Shown piece after piece: positions 45,153 through 57,900 of a DNA stretch of 64,000 nucleotides. Source of the stretch: Nymphaea colorata (taxonomy: Eukaryota > Streptophyta > Magnoliopsida > Nymphaeales > Nymphaeaceae). The position numbers and the translations under genes are program-made. Below the pieces are notes generated by a model, which was not told where the DNA came from, did no database searches, and was given only the letters and a program-made list of their open reading frames with translations. How positions within the stretch are numbered: position 1 is the stretch's first letter; each line of letters opens with the position of its first letter. The DNA lies in assembly GCF_008831285.2 (NCBI RefSeq), contig NC_045140.1, positions 16,800,370 through 16,864,369 of the forward strand. The letters are read 5' to 3'.

Positions 45153-46124
45153 TGGGTAGTCGTTCATTCGCCTCTTTGGCCTCCTGGAGTGCTGCATTCA
45201 GACCACCACAAAACCGCGGAGAGAGATCCAATGCTCCCCATAAGAGTCGGGCGTTCAGAATTCTCCCTCTGTTTCAACGTTAACCGTCACTACCCTCTCT
45301 CTCTCTCTCTCTCTGCCCAGTCTTTTCCCTCTCTTTCTCTTTCCCCTCTCTTTATTTCTTTTATATATATATATATACATATATATAATAATAAATAAAA
45401 TAAAATGAGAGCAAATAATAAGAGCGGTAGCCGGTAATATAGGAGCAGATAAGAGAGAGGACTCTGTGAGTATAGCCACATTTCTCTTTGAAATTGTGCT
45501 GTAAATGTGATGCAGTTGCTAGATTCCTTGATGCTCCAAAACCATTCATTCCCCCTCCCTGTTGTTAGATTCCATGATGCTCCAAAGCTATTCAGTGCCT
45601 ATTTGAAGCATAAGCAGTGAGGAGATCGTATAAACTTGTGGAATTATTTTTGGGAGAAGATCTACGATCAATTCCTTCATTTTTAAGAGAGACCCGGCGT
45701 GTGTGTGCACGGGGGTAGAGAGGTGTTAGAGCATCAAGGAATCTTAACAACAGGGAGAGGGGAATGGTTTTTAAGCATCAAGGAATCTAACAACTGCATC
45801 ACATTTAAATCAAAATTTCAAAGAGAAATGTGGCAACACTCACAGAGTCCTCTCTCGTATCTGCTCCTATATTACCGGCTACCGCTCTTATTATTTTCTC
45901 TGATTTTATTTATTATTATAAATGTGTATATAAATATATATAAAGGAAAGAAAGAGAGGGGAAAGACGGGCAAAGAGAGAGGGTAGTGGCGGTTAACGTT
46001 GAAACAGAGGGAGAATTCTGAACGCTCGACTCTTATGGGGGCGCGTTGGATCTCTCTCCGCGGTTTTGTGGTGGTCTGAAAGCAACACTCCAGGAGGCCA
46101 AAGAAGCGAATGAACGACTACCCA
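45153..46124. repeat. Foldback structure with about 400-bp arms
   Basis: The left arm 45153-45582 and right arm 45729-46124 are reverse complements with few differences, and the spacer is 146 bp. Both ends start TGGGTAGTCGTTCATTCGCC. The arms contain a CT run, a TA-rich run and a short internal direct repeat (around CTAGATTCCTTGATGCTCC). No target-site duplication is visible. A partial third copy is at 40776. It could be a foldback element or an inverted duplication. Confidence 0.85.
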
Positions 46125-46189
46125 TCGGTCTGGAAAGTTTCTGCCTGCGAACCTCGGTTGATTGACAGAAGGAGAAGAGTGGGACAACC

Positions 46190-46474
46190 ATGGCAGTAAT
46201 GGCGACTCCAATGCCTGATAACTATATGGAGCCAATGGAATTTCTTTGTCAGTTCCGCCATAAGAAATTCATGACATATCAAGCCTTGGGTGGTCACCAG
46301 AATGCTTACAAGAGGGAGAGATCAGAAGCTGCAAAAGCAAAATGGTTACCCCTATCCCTTCGTCTTCAACAATTCCTTTTACCTCAACACGCTCGCCCCA
46401 ACTACGCCCAACGCCCCTCTCAAGGGCCCAATTGCCCTGAAGAGAGACCCGGCAGATGATTATGCAAACTTCAT
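46190..46474 (+). pseudogene. C2H2 zinc-finger gene copy D, mutated finger and truncated
   Basis: It starts MAVMATPMPDNYMEP. The finger has lost its second cysteine (CQFRHKKF) and second histidine (GGHQNAY), so it should not bind zinc. About eight bases are missing after RSEA relative to copy B, shifting the frame. The body continues in another frame to ...DDYANFM and then breaks off into unrelated sequence at about 46474. The EAR region is absent here. Confidence 0.8.
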
Positions 46475-46588
46475 GGTAGAAGCTGCTTTCAATATATTAA
46501 AATTAGCTAAACCTTTCAATGATAATAAGGATTCACACATAGAAACAAAACCTCTTGTGGATTCCCCCATCACAGAGAAAAAAAACAT

Positions 46589-47009
46589 CAGCTACACTTT
46601 TCTATTGAACCCAAACCCTCATCTTACTTGAGCTTGCTTCAATGCTTTAAAGGTGCCGATGAACGTGAGAATCCCTCTGTTTGCTTCAGTGCATTAAAGA
46701 CGCTTCAACTAGGCCATTGCGCCAACCCCCTCAAAGACTCCTGTATCGGTTAGACAGTTACAGAGCGAACTGAGAATCCTACTTGAGTTAGGCGGGCAGT
46801 TCTCTTGTTAGATTATCAAGGCATTGACTCTGTGTGCTGCAAACAGAGGGATTCATTCTCAGGGGGTTGGCACAATGGCCGAGTTGAAGCGTCTTTAAGG
46901 CACTGAAGCAAAAAGAGGGATTCTCAGGTGGTCGTTCATCGGCACCTTTAAGAAATTGAAGCAAGTTCATGTAAGATGAGGGTTTGGGTTCAATAGAAAA
47001 GTGTAGCTG
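46589..47009. repeat. Inverted repeat downstream of copy D
   Basis: Arms 46589-46731 and 46861-47009 are mirrored (CAGCTACACTTTTCTATTG at one end, GCCAACCCCCT at the loop side) with a 129-bp spacer. A few small indels separate the arms. Just beyond, 47085-47200 matches the sequence that follows zinc-finger copy A (36540-36660, inverted), so this foldback interrupts an older duplicate. Confidence 0.85.
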
Positions 47010-47460
47010 AGGGCTCGATACAGGACAATACATATAGGTATAGGTGAAGGGGGGAGTCCACAGGAGGTTTTGTTTGTCAGTGCCATCTGCAGAAAAATGT
47101 TTATGCAGGTCGGGAAAAGGCTTCATTGGTCCTACCTGTCATGGTTTTTTCCTTTCTCCTTTCCATGCTCTGGTTCTTCGTTAGCACGTCTTCGTGGGTT
47201 ATAATATGTAGACCCTGGTTCCTAGTTAACATTATATTATTATTGTTATTATTATTACATGAATGTGATTCACATGTTTAGCAGGCGGCCAAAGTGGGAA
47301 ACTTTACAGACCCATGGGTTTCAGGAGGTGGAACATTATAGAGGCATAGAGAAATGAATACCCCACTGGGGTTTCTCATTTCCTTGTCGTTCTTGTTTTT
47401 AATGGCTAATTTCTGCTGAACACAACACAACTCTGCCTCCTATACAGAAACGAAGTATCT

Positions 47461-47490
47461 CAACTCTTAAGCACAACGTGCGATTGACGG
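47461..47490 (-). other. Empty paralogous site of the Harbinger-like insertion
   Basis: The reverse complement reads CAATCGCACGTTGTGCTTAA followed by GAGTTGAGATA. It corresponds to the two flanks of the element at 41300-41321 and 43569-43580 with a single TAA. It belongs to the same duplicated zinc-finger neighbourhood. Confidence 0.85.
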
Positions 47491-48240
47491 TTTCTCATAG
47501 AAAACCAAAGCAGACACCAATAATTGATGGATCATGAAGCCACATGGTGTCCAGGAAGCGCACTGGCTCCCTTAGATTTTCCAAAATTAAAGATTTTATG
47601 CTCAATTTTTTAAAATAAATATCTTTTAAAATGCATGAAGGATACGAAGTGCACCTCAATATGCCTTTCCTTAAGTTTTTTTAGCTTCCCAATGAAATGA
47701 AATGATCTTATTTTTGTGAAACGTTAATGGAGGTCCATCCATTTGCTGGGAGCTCAAAGACAAGAATGGGAAAGGGGATTCACGCGTTTATTCTTTATGT
47801 TCTTCTGTAAAAGGTGTTAGTAGCAAGTGGATCAAGAATTCTAACCACCGACATCGACATTATTTCAGCATCAAATTATCGGGAAAACAAGTGAATTAAA
47901 CAAGATGAAAACTAGAGAAATTAGAAAAAACAACAACAAATTCTAAGGAAAACTCGTTTGCGTACATGATGGCAGAAGGACAATCACGATCGAGATGTCC
48001 AGAAATTTATGTGCTTTGTGACTCATTTCTAGATCCCTTCTATCCCTTGGGGATGAAGGAAACGGTGAGGGTGAATCTCGAATGACTGCATAAGATGAAC
48101 CTCGACGAAACGAAGAGTACACAAAATAAATACTCAAAGAGAGAAGATAGACAGATGGTTCCATGGATTGAATCACTATGTGCAGATGAAATGTCTTTCT
48201 ACGATATCAAACTATGGTGAAGAGATTCTACTTATATAGT
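47491..48240. other. Spacer with duplicated remnants
   Basis: No gene is recognised. 47280-47420 and 47690-47800 resemble the stretch at 44760-44990 (TTTCAGGAGGTGGAA, CCCCACTGGGGTTTC, and the CAAGAATGGGAAAGG block). The sequence is otherwise unassigned. Confidence 0.45.
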
Positions 48241-51153
48241 GAAGTACCAGCTTGATCATATCCTTTATTTTGAGAAAAACTACAATATTTTCATAATGGT
48301 CATTATGCTAATATGAGCTGTCGAAGATTTTTTTACCAGATTTATCAGTTTCGACCATTGTCACGAAAAATATATTTTTTTAAATAAAAACCGTCTTTAC
48401 ATGTCAAAAGTAGGGTTGTGGAAAAAAAAAAAACCCTTTTTTGAAAAAGACGCCAAACGGAAAAAACTCTAAAAAAATGCAAAAAGCTGCAATTTTTTCC
48501 CCATTCTTTTTCATCTTTTATTACTTCATTTTATTTTCATGTTCTTTGAATTTAATTTCTAGGATTTATTTTTAAAATTTTTAGAAAGTTTTTGAGATTT
48601 TGACCACAAAAACAATTTTGTGCTATTATATACAAGAAAATTTTAAACCTTGTCGTTTAAAACCTATAAATGAAATTTGTCGATAATTTGGATCAGAAAT
48701 CCGGTCGAACTGTTCAGAAAAAATCACATATGGAAAAAAAATTAATATCCAATCAAAAAATCAGTTTGAATTCAAATTTAAGAAATGACATCTGACCATA
48801 TTTAGATTAGATTTAATTTTAAATGAATATCCTATATCCCATACTCTTAAATTTGGAAAATCAGTTATATTCGGTTCAAAATTTAGGGTGCAAATTCAGA
48901 TACGTATGTAAAAATCAGATTTAAATCTGATTTGGATTTGGATTCAGATTGACTTTTCTTTGTTCATATTCGAATATGACCCGAAATAGATGAAGTATCC
49001 AAAAAATCAGATATGGTTAAGGGAAACATCCAATTCAAATTTGATCCATTGACATCCTTAGATATTTGTAACAACAGCATCATGTTATCTCCAAGGTCAC
49101 TAAATTGACTTGTCTCCTTCTGTTGTTCACAATATTTATCACCCTCCTTAATTAACACAATATTTCTTTGGCAATACAATCAATGGATTCATGATTTCCT
49201 TTGCAGTCATGTGTCTCAGCAGGATTGGATCTCTCAATGTCTCTTGTCTCCTAATCTCCTTTATAATCTGTTAGGCCAGTTGGATTGGATCTTTTTGATT
49301 CCTTTGCAACCCCATGTAGTTGGATTCACACATTCGCTTGGATGATTGGACTTTATATGTGTAAAGAACATTTTAGTCTTTTCTTGCTAGGGAAGCCAGA
49401 AATGTTAGTAGATGATTTCTCTCAAATGCTTCACAATTGGTTGACATCTTGTAATTTTCCATTATTTGTTAAGGCTACAAGCCTAAAGCTTTGGGTTAAA
49501 AATGTCTAAATCCTGACAAACTTAGCTCTTTACTCTTTAGATGATATTGTTTAAGCTAATCTCAAGCCTGACAAACCGATTAAACAATTTCAATGTTGGT
49601 TCCATTCATATTTTAGATCCAAAAGAAATGTTCTTCCATAACATTTGAGAAAGCTTTTCCTTTTTTCCCGAAAGGAAAACGGTGATGATTCTGCCTAACG
49701 ATTACTAGCTATAAAATTTTAAATTTTTAAGGGGTACTGTGGAAGTCAATAGATCATATTCGAATCAGATACACCCTTAACCATATTCGTGTTTTTGGAT
49801 ATTAAAATGTTTGGATTTGAATACTAAACTAACAAAAGTCATATCCAAATCTGAATCTGAAATCTGATATTATAATCAGAATTTGAACCTGACTTTTATA
49901 TTCATATACAAATCCAAACCCTAATTTTATACAAAATCTGGCCGATTTTCTAAATATAAAAGTACTGGATATAAGATATCTGTTTAGAACTAAATCTGAT
50001 AAGAATCTCAACATAATCGAATGTGTATCTATATCTGAAACATGTTGGTTGTCATTTCTTATATCTAAATCAGATCCTAATTCTTAATCAAATTATCAAT
50101 TTTTTTTTCACATACGACTTTTTCTGAATGATTTGATCGAATATCTGATCCAAATCAAATATATTGACGTCTCTAATGCATACTTGTCTAAATGACAAAA
50201 ATTACCTCAAAATATGAATATGAAACTAAGTAACTTTTTGTAATTTTGTATTGGCAATTGTTCGCACTGTGCCTACATCTGCTCGACCCCAGAAGCCGAG
50301 CCTAATATTTTAAACCTTATGCAACAGTCTCTCAAATCAACCAAAATTAGTTCGTTAGGAAGAAGAGGAGGCTGAATGTATCACATTCTACGGATGGTTG
50401 ATCACATTAAACAGAATATAGACTTTCCATTCAAGAAATTACAAAACCCAAAGCTCCCAGAAATGAAAATTATTGGTTGAACCTCCCTCTATTTGTAAGC
50501 TTTGACCACGCATCGGATTTAGAGAACCTTGATCTTCGTAAGGACCTGACATGAGGATCCTGTGGGGTCGTTTCTTAGTCAGACCGTCGATATATTTTTT
50601 TTATATTAAACTAGTAGCTGAGATGCAATGTTCTTCTTTATTATTCTTATTTTTCTGAAGTTGGCCTTTAGCCATAGATAATCATGAGAAGGACGCATTT
50701 AGAGGGTGTACAGACGCGACCCCAAAACTAGGTTTTGGATGTAAAACATGTATCTAAGATCAGTTTTTTTAGTGTTCGAGTGCCATCAAACATAAAACCT
50801 GGTTCTGTAAATTAAAGAGAGTGAAGCACCTGACCTTCCTCAAATTATTCATAAAGATTAGGTTTTATATATGTGGTCCTGTACAACACAAGATTTTCAA
50901 ACTCATTAGAAAGCTTAATTTTCAAAACTAAATTTTCTCAAAACCATGGGGGTGTCGTCCAAACATCCCCTTAAAGGCTGTTTGGTAGTTGGAACACTCT
51001 ATGATTGTTGCATTAATCAATCCCAAAGATTAAGGTAGATTCATGAAACAGTCGAACTAGGTGTTCATGAATTTGTCTCAATCTTTAGGATAAATTCATG
51101 AAACAATTACAAAGTGTTTTATTTGCCAAATGACCCCTTAACTGTTCGAAAGA
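48241..51153 (+). repeat. Large AT-rich direct repeat, copy III (partner 37837-40712)
   Basis: It aligns with copy II over almost its full length. It contains an extra segment at about 49095-49425 and lacks about 390 bp that copies I and II have between CGCATTT and AGAGGGTGTAC (junction at about 50700). Its 3' part continues into 51153-52262, which is shared with inverted copy I. Confidence 0.85.
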
Positions 51154-52262
51154 GATGGTCGTGTCTCCATTTTATGAGATAGCTAGGGAACAAAATGATG
51201 TTAGCTACCCTACTTTTGTACCTATTCAAATCAACGATGTACATAAAGTTGGATAAACGTTAAACTTTATCACCCTTGATATGCGCTCGCACCATGATTT
51301 TAGGTTACATAAAGTTGGATAAACATTAAACTGTATCACACTTATATGCGCTCACACCATGATTTTAGGTTTTAAGCGCTTGCCTACAATTTACCTAAAA
51401 TTTTGCCTTTCTTTACTTTCCCCTATGCCAGCTTGAAAGAACAAATTAACTTCATGCATCTGCATGGAAAGAATTGCATGATTATTTACCAAATGATGCC
51501 GTTTTTAATGGTTCTAGCTGCTTTGTGTTCAGCCGTTTCTGGCACGTACATGGAAATACGTGACTAATTAGGTTGATCACAAAGCATGGCCTTCCCAAAG
51601 AAATGTCAATGATGAGAGAGAGTGCCTGCAGCAGCTGCATCTTTAAAATACTAATCAATCAAAATTTAGATCACAAGGTGGCTTCTTTTTTAAACAGCCT
51701 GATTTTGTTTTAGGTGTTTTTTTTTTTTTTTAATTTGTTGAATTATGTGAAAGAGTATCTATTTACTCCAAACTACACTTTTCACATAATATCTCAATTC
51801 TTCTTCCGTTGGTTGTTTTTTGGTGAACAAGACGAATATTTCATTTTACTATCATGGCCAAAAGCCAGAAACCTTTACATTTCCTATCATCCATTATAAT
51901 ATCAAGCCTGTCGATACATCAGATTGATAGATCTTACTTCAACTTGCATATCAGTGCTCTACTTTTACAATTTAGAGAACTTTGGAAACAAAAATTGACC
52001 ACCTGGACCAATTCTCTTAAGATGTCTTGGGTTGGTTTTCTTATAAATGAAATTGTGTATGGAAAATTAATTATTCCCTTTAATGAGATCCTGAAAACAC
52101 ATATGTGAAGTGCGACCCAGCACGGATCCTTTGCTCACTATTTCGTTCTTGTGGTGCTCGATTCAGCGGGTCCAAGCAGCGCGCTCTTTTCCGCTGAAGA
52201 ATGATGACGGGTCAAATGTGCACTCATGGCTTTCACTAGCAATCAAGTTGGGAGGTGGTGCA
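51154..52262 (+). repeat. Continuation of copy III shared with inverted copy I
   Basis: Blocks such as the TAGCTACCCTACTTTTGTACC region (51205) and the AAGTGCGACCCAGCACGG region (52108) are found inverted at 35270-35360 and 34450-34500. A 60-bp stretch around 51260-51365 is locally duplicated (CATAAAGTTGGATAAACRTT, twice). No coding domain is seen. Confidence 0.7.
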
Positions 52263-52344
52263 ACAGGAGAATTAGCTGCACTTTTTCCATCCCTAACGTC
52301 TATATTTTGCCTTTTATGTCATGCTTTCAGCTCCGGCTAGCGTA

Positions 52345-52590
52345 AAAGGCGCGTACGCTAATCCAGGGCACCACATGTCCTTCTTGATTTTAAAAGAAAA
52401 TTGAGATTAGTTATCCTTTTAGAATGTAAAAAATAAAAAATAAAAAATAAACGAACCGTTATAAAGCGCAGCTACATATGCTAATCCGGGGGTGCCACAT
52501 TCCCTTCTTGATTAAAAAAAATGAAATTTATAATATTGATGTTTTGTAGTATCCATTAGAATGTTTAAAAAAAAAGCTAAATGAATAAAA
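52345..52590. repeat. Imperfect tandem duplication of about 118 bp
   Basis: The GCTAATCCRGGG / CCACAT / CCCTTCTTGATT blocks occur at about 52349-52390 and again at about 52467-52510. Each is followed by a similar AT-rich piece with TTAGAATGT. Confidence 0.65.
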
Positions 52591-54300
52591 AACCGTCTCT
52601 GCAGTTTCTAAAAATGTTAATAAGACTCTCCTATATAAGGGAGAGAGAAAGAAAGAGAAAAAAGACAGGGACAAAAAGGGGATAAAAACCGGTTACCCCA
52701 TAGTGGCACTTAAGATCAACGCTATTCTTTAAACCAAAGGCCATTAGCGACACAAAAAAGACAAAGAGAGTGACAAATAAGAGTAAAAACACTATAGCCA
52801 TAAGTTAAAAAAAAAAAAAACAGTAAGATTTATTGTATCTGGCATAAACCAAAAGAGGAGGGTGTGGGTTTGATGAGACAAGTACATTCGAAGTTTAGTT
52901 TCCTTTAAGTAAATATTTAAAAATACATATACTAAAATGCTTAGAACAATTACATTTTAGCTAATATGTCACCATAGTGTGCGGGGTGCGGGTGCAGGTG
53001 TCAAAACGGCACATACCAAAAAATTTATGTGTTATGGTACAGCGAGGGTATTTTATTATTATTGTTATTTTTAATTTATTATATATATAACAAAATAAAC
53101 ATATTATTACAATTTAGTTATTAATGTATATAATACTTGAATAATTGTATTGCATAGAAAAATATCAAAACAACATATATTATATAAATAATTTAATAAT
53201 AGGACATTTTAATTGGGCTCGGGTGTGAGTCGAAGCCGCACTCATATCCAGTGCGCACTTGACTCGATGCAAACTTCAATGCGATAGTAAAATAAAAGAG
53301 TCTTGTGACTTAGGATGAAAGTGAAGCATTGGGAGTTTAGACACAAGTGAGAGAAAGGCAGAGGGAGGTGTACATGGAACCCAAATTCATTTTAAATTTT
53401 GTATTGATATTTTTGAACAATTTTTTTACTTATATGTTGGTGTCCCTTAAAATTTAAAATTTTATATGTGGTGCAGGTTAGCCAGAATTTTACTGGCGCC
53501 CAAGAGAGAGGGTAAAAGACTGATATACCGTGTTACTATTAGTCATTTCGTTTCTTCTCCAATCCAAACATACTGCGCTAAATTATGGCAGCCATATGCG
53601 CTTTGCAGTGTGAGAATGTCAACCTCCTACTTTTTTTCTTTTCTAGAAAAAGAATCACGGCCACTATAATTGTCTAATAAAACTAATCTAATGGCTGTTA
53701 GCTTGTAAGATGGGCTCATTATGGTCCCCAAAAACACCAACATGCACATCAAAAGCTCACCCTGATAAACAAACGCAATCATGTCTAATCATTCTATAGT
53801 CAGCCACAAATACAATGGACCTGCTCAAGATCTAGAATCAGTTTTCCGGATTCGAGCCAACAGGATTCAGTATCGGGTCCGACATCTGACTTCAAGGTTC
53901 AACTCCCTATAAATGATGACATGGAAATATCGGATTACATAGGTTGATCAGGTTCAGATCCAGTTTTAGATGTGATCTTTTTCTATTCTGATATTTTAGG
54001 ATCCAGATCAGACACTAATAAAATTGGAACCGAGACCAACCCTCCTCCGATCCATATTGGTTCCTTTGTCCCGTGTTGGACTAACCAGGGTCACTCTCAG
54101 GTTAACTGATTCTTGAACCATGGTCAAACTAACGGGCAACAGAATTTCATAAAGCACTGCCCTGCCATTTGGCCTTCCACCGCATCGCTCCCTTCCCGCG
54201 CTCTCCTCTCAAATGCTTTCCCTCTCCCGTGAGTGTCCACGCCTACGCGGTTTAGATTCTTCGCCGAGGACTCCTTGGAATAAAGCGCGGCGCTTTTCCG
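52591..54300. other. Intergenic DNA upstream of the kinesin gene
   Basis: This is AT-rich sequence with poly-A runs and no recognised gene. It holds copy 2 of the dispersed repeat (53772-53973). From about 54130 the sequence becomes more GC-rich and CpG-containing, consistent with the promoter and 5' leader of the kinesin gene. The leader may contain an intron ending near TTGCAG at 54827. Confidence 0.5.
53772..53973 (+). repeat. Dispersed repeat, copy 2 (copy 1 at 32145-32355)
   Basis: It has the same orientation and ends as copy 1, with several small indels. Confidence 0.65.
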
Positions 54301-54923
54301 TCCACTCCATCTCATCGCGGAGTTGATTTCCACCGACTCCTCTTTGCTATTTCCTTATATTCATCATCATCGTCGGAGTCACACGTCGTCGCCGTCGGTT
54401 CCAGGGAGAGTTATTGAAGCCGTCACGAGGATCTCGTGCTACTACGTAACTTTATTTGTCTATCGGAATTTTTCCTTTCTGGTTGGATTCGAGAATTCTT
54501 GCTGCGGTTCTGACCTCTAGAAGATAAGGGCCATCAGCCATCTGACTTCTTTTCTTTATCGGAGGATGCCTGAGTACGGCTTTGTAGAGAAGTGCGGTTT
54601 CTGTTATTCCTGACCGTAGTTTCTATCTATTAGCTTCAAATCTGAATATCTTCATGTTAATTTTTTACGCTGATGCCTTTTATGGTCGTCAAACGTAATA
54701 AGATCTTGTAGTTTGCTATTGACTTGAAGATACTGCTTGCAATTTCTGTTGATTCGATTGTACTTCAAATGTGTTCGAAAAAATTTGAGGCGATTGCTTA
54801 TCTCTCGCTGTTTAACATTACTTGCAGAAACCAATTTATTGTTTGATGAAATCCAAGTGATATCCGTCAGAAGATACTTCAAGTTGAGAACTAGGGTCAT
54901 CCCTCCTATTTTCTTGCAAAACC

Positions 54924-57900
54924 ATGAAAGGCGTTGGAACAAAGGCAAAAGTTCAGGGGCTGTTCCCAGATGATGGCAATGCACCAAGCAGGCCTTTCGG
55001 TGACGGATTAGCTTACAGAAAGGCAGAAGAAACAGGTAATACATGAGGTTTATAAATGTTTGCAGTGAGAGAGGCCTCCAATTCTTAGAGCACCAAATAT
55101 AATTGCCTACCAAAACATTAAAATCTTCAATTCGTTGAGAATATTCCCTTTTACATGACTTGGAACTTACATAATCAACACAAACCAGGCCAGAAAATCC
55201 CCAACCTGCAGTTCCTTTACGTTGTTCTGAAATGCTGGAAAAACAAACGCAAGATGTGGCCTTGGATTTGATGATTTTGTCTCCCTTTCCCGATTTCCAA
55301 GCTTTTAATTCCCATTGTCAATGTTCTATAAGTATCAGATTGCTGACACCGTCAACAAGTCCTGGTTCTCCATTTTTCTGGCCCTCTTCTGCCACACTTT
55401 TGTCTTTTAAGTCAAGTTGTAAATGATCGAAAATGTGATAACATATTGAAAACTGACCTGTACCAATAAAATAAAATTTTCAGAATCCATGAAACTGGAA
55501 TTTCACAAAACCTAATACAGTGGAAAATGTACAGCGTATAGAAGATATCAAGCAGCACAGTGGCTAAGGAAAATGGATCAAGGAGCTTCTGAATCTCTGA
55601 GCAGCAATCCTTCTGAAGAGGAATTTTGCCTTGCTTTGCGTAATGGGCTGATTCTTTGCAATGTGTTGAAGCAGGCCAATCCTGGAGCTGTCTCGAAGGT
55701 ATGAATTAGAAAAGGCAATTCAGTAATTTTGTGTTCCCGATGCGAACCAAATTTGGCCTTTATGTTATTATTCTAATTGCTTATTTGGCAACGTAGGTGC
55801 AACTTTTCTTATGTTTCCTTTTTTCTTGACACTGCCCGGAAATTGTATTTATCGTTAATAAGTAATCACTGAACCAAGCATTTACCCTTCTTGCTACTAA
55901 ACGACTTAACAACATTTTTTTTCCTTTTTGGATGGATTTTCTCTTTGTCAATTGTTTGTAAAGTAGGTGGTGGAAAATCCAGTACCGTCTATCCGATCAG
56001 CAGATGGAGCGGCTCATTCAGCCATTCAGTACTTTGAAAACATGAGGAATTTCCTTGTAGCAGTTAAAGAAATGAAGCTTTTGGCATTTGAAGTTTCTGA
56101 TCTAGAGAAGGTATTTAACTTATGGGTATAGTCAGCTTTCTCATTTTACGTAAATGGCTTCCTGCAAAATATGCTCACAAATTAATTTGCAAAATCTCAT
56201 ACTATTGAGCATTTACAGTCGTTGGTTTAGTAACCAGGATGTGAATTTTTGGCCAGGCCTCGTAATTTTCAAAACAGCAAGTTCTTTGTCCTTCTATCTG
56301 AGTACCACTACTATTGTATTTATTTTCAAGGAACTAGAAAAAGCCTCTTAAAAGATGAAATAATTCCACGCAATAACTATGCCAAGTTGTTTCTGCCATC
56401 TTCATGTGAGTTTTTCTGATTTGGCGCAGAAGAATAATCCTTTTGGATGTGCTTTTACTTTAGTGCCTGGCGTCATCCATTTTTGCTGATGTCGTGCTTT
56501 TATAGTTTAAGTCTATTATTCGACTTCAATTTCTTTTCAGGGAGGCATGTCAAGTAAGGTCGTTGATTGCATTCTCTGTCTGAAAGGATATCATGAATGG
56601 AGACAAGATGGAGGGATTGGAATATGGAGATATGGTGGAACTGTAAAGTCACCAATAACAGTCAATGGTTCCACTGCCTTCTCCACATGTTATGATGGTT
56701 CAAGCATTCCTGAGCCCTTGCACTCCATCAATTTATCGTCTAGGCAACACATCAACAAGAATATAATGGAAGTTATCCACAAATCTTGCAATTTCTTCCT
56801 CGAAAGTTCAGAAGCTGGAAAAATACTTAATCATCTTTTTGATCAATTTGGGCTTGGTATTTTACAAACAGTACTGACACATCTAAAATGGGCTGATGAG
56901 CCACCATTACATTCTATGGTAGGTAAGAGGTTGCAGTTTGGTGTGGCAATGCCACAGCATGGTTTTAATTTTTTATTTTAATGTGCATTTCGTGAGGGGC
57001 CACTAGCAAAATTTGACTTAGGTGGTCTTTCAGCACAGTATTTTCCATACTGCATGCGTGTGTGAGACGCATTTGAGATTGAAAATCAGGTAAAACAAAT
57101 AGTCCAAGTGTTGTGTTTATGTTTTAAATAAAAAATTGCAGTGCCTCGCTAAATTAAGTGGAGATTATCATTAGTATGGCATCTTACTCAATATTCTCTT
57201 GAAGGATTAACATGGCAGCTTTTATCTACTAGGTTGACATATGAGTGTTAACTTATCTTCCTGCAGCCATATGTTGTTAGTTTGATCACCAAATCACCTT
57301 ATTTGAAAGATCTTGAATAGTTCTACAATGGAATATCTGTGCTGCCCAGAAAGTATTTAGTGAATAGGTGAACAATTATACATAAGAGAAGTGGAAATTT
57401 TGCCAGACAACCTACACATGTCCCTAAACTAAAGATTATAAATGAATTGCTTCCCAATGCAACGACAGTAGTTTTCTTCTCCTTGAAAGTGACATATTTC
57501 TAGTCTCCCATAATTGTAAATCTGCAATAGGTAACATGATTCTTCTGCTTGTGGGTGTTCAATGAGAAAGTACTGAATATGTGCCATAAAATTGATGGAT
57601 CACAGATTGTTGATGCTGTACTGGAAAAGGTAGTTCAGGAGTTTAACAACTTACTTCTTGAGGGAAGCAATCAGGTATTATTTCCTTGCAACAGAGGAGG
57701 CCTCTCTCTCTCTCTCTCTCTTTTCCTCTCTCTCCCTGTGCGGCAGATTAGAAATTTAAACCATTTGAGACAGTGAATCCTATTTTTCAAGTGCATCGGG
57801 TCAGGACAGAGGCAAGAAATATTTTCCTCATTTTGGTAGCAATAACCTTTCTTTCCTTGGCAAAAGTTTAGATTCCAATTTGGCTATGTAATAGTTGACG

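Noticed and set aside
54652..55113. Minus-strand open frame of 153 aa
   Set aside because: It overlaps the first coding exon and leader of the kinesin gene on the other strand and shows no domain.
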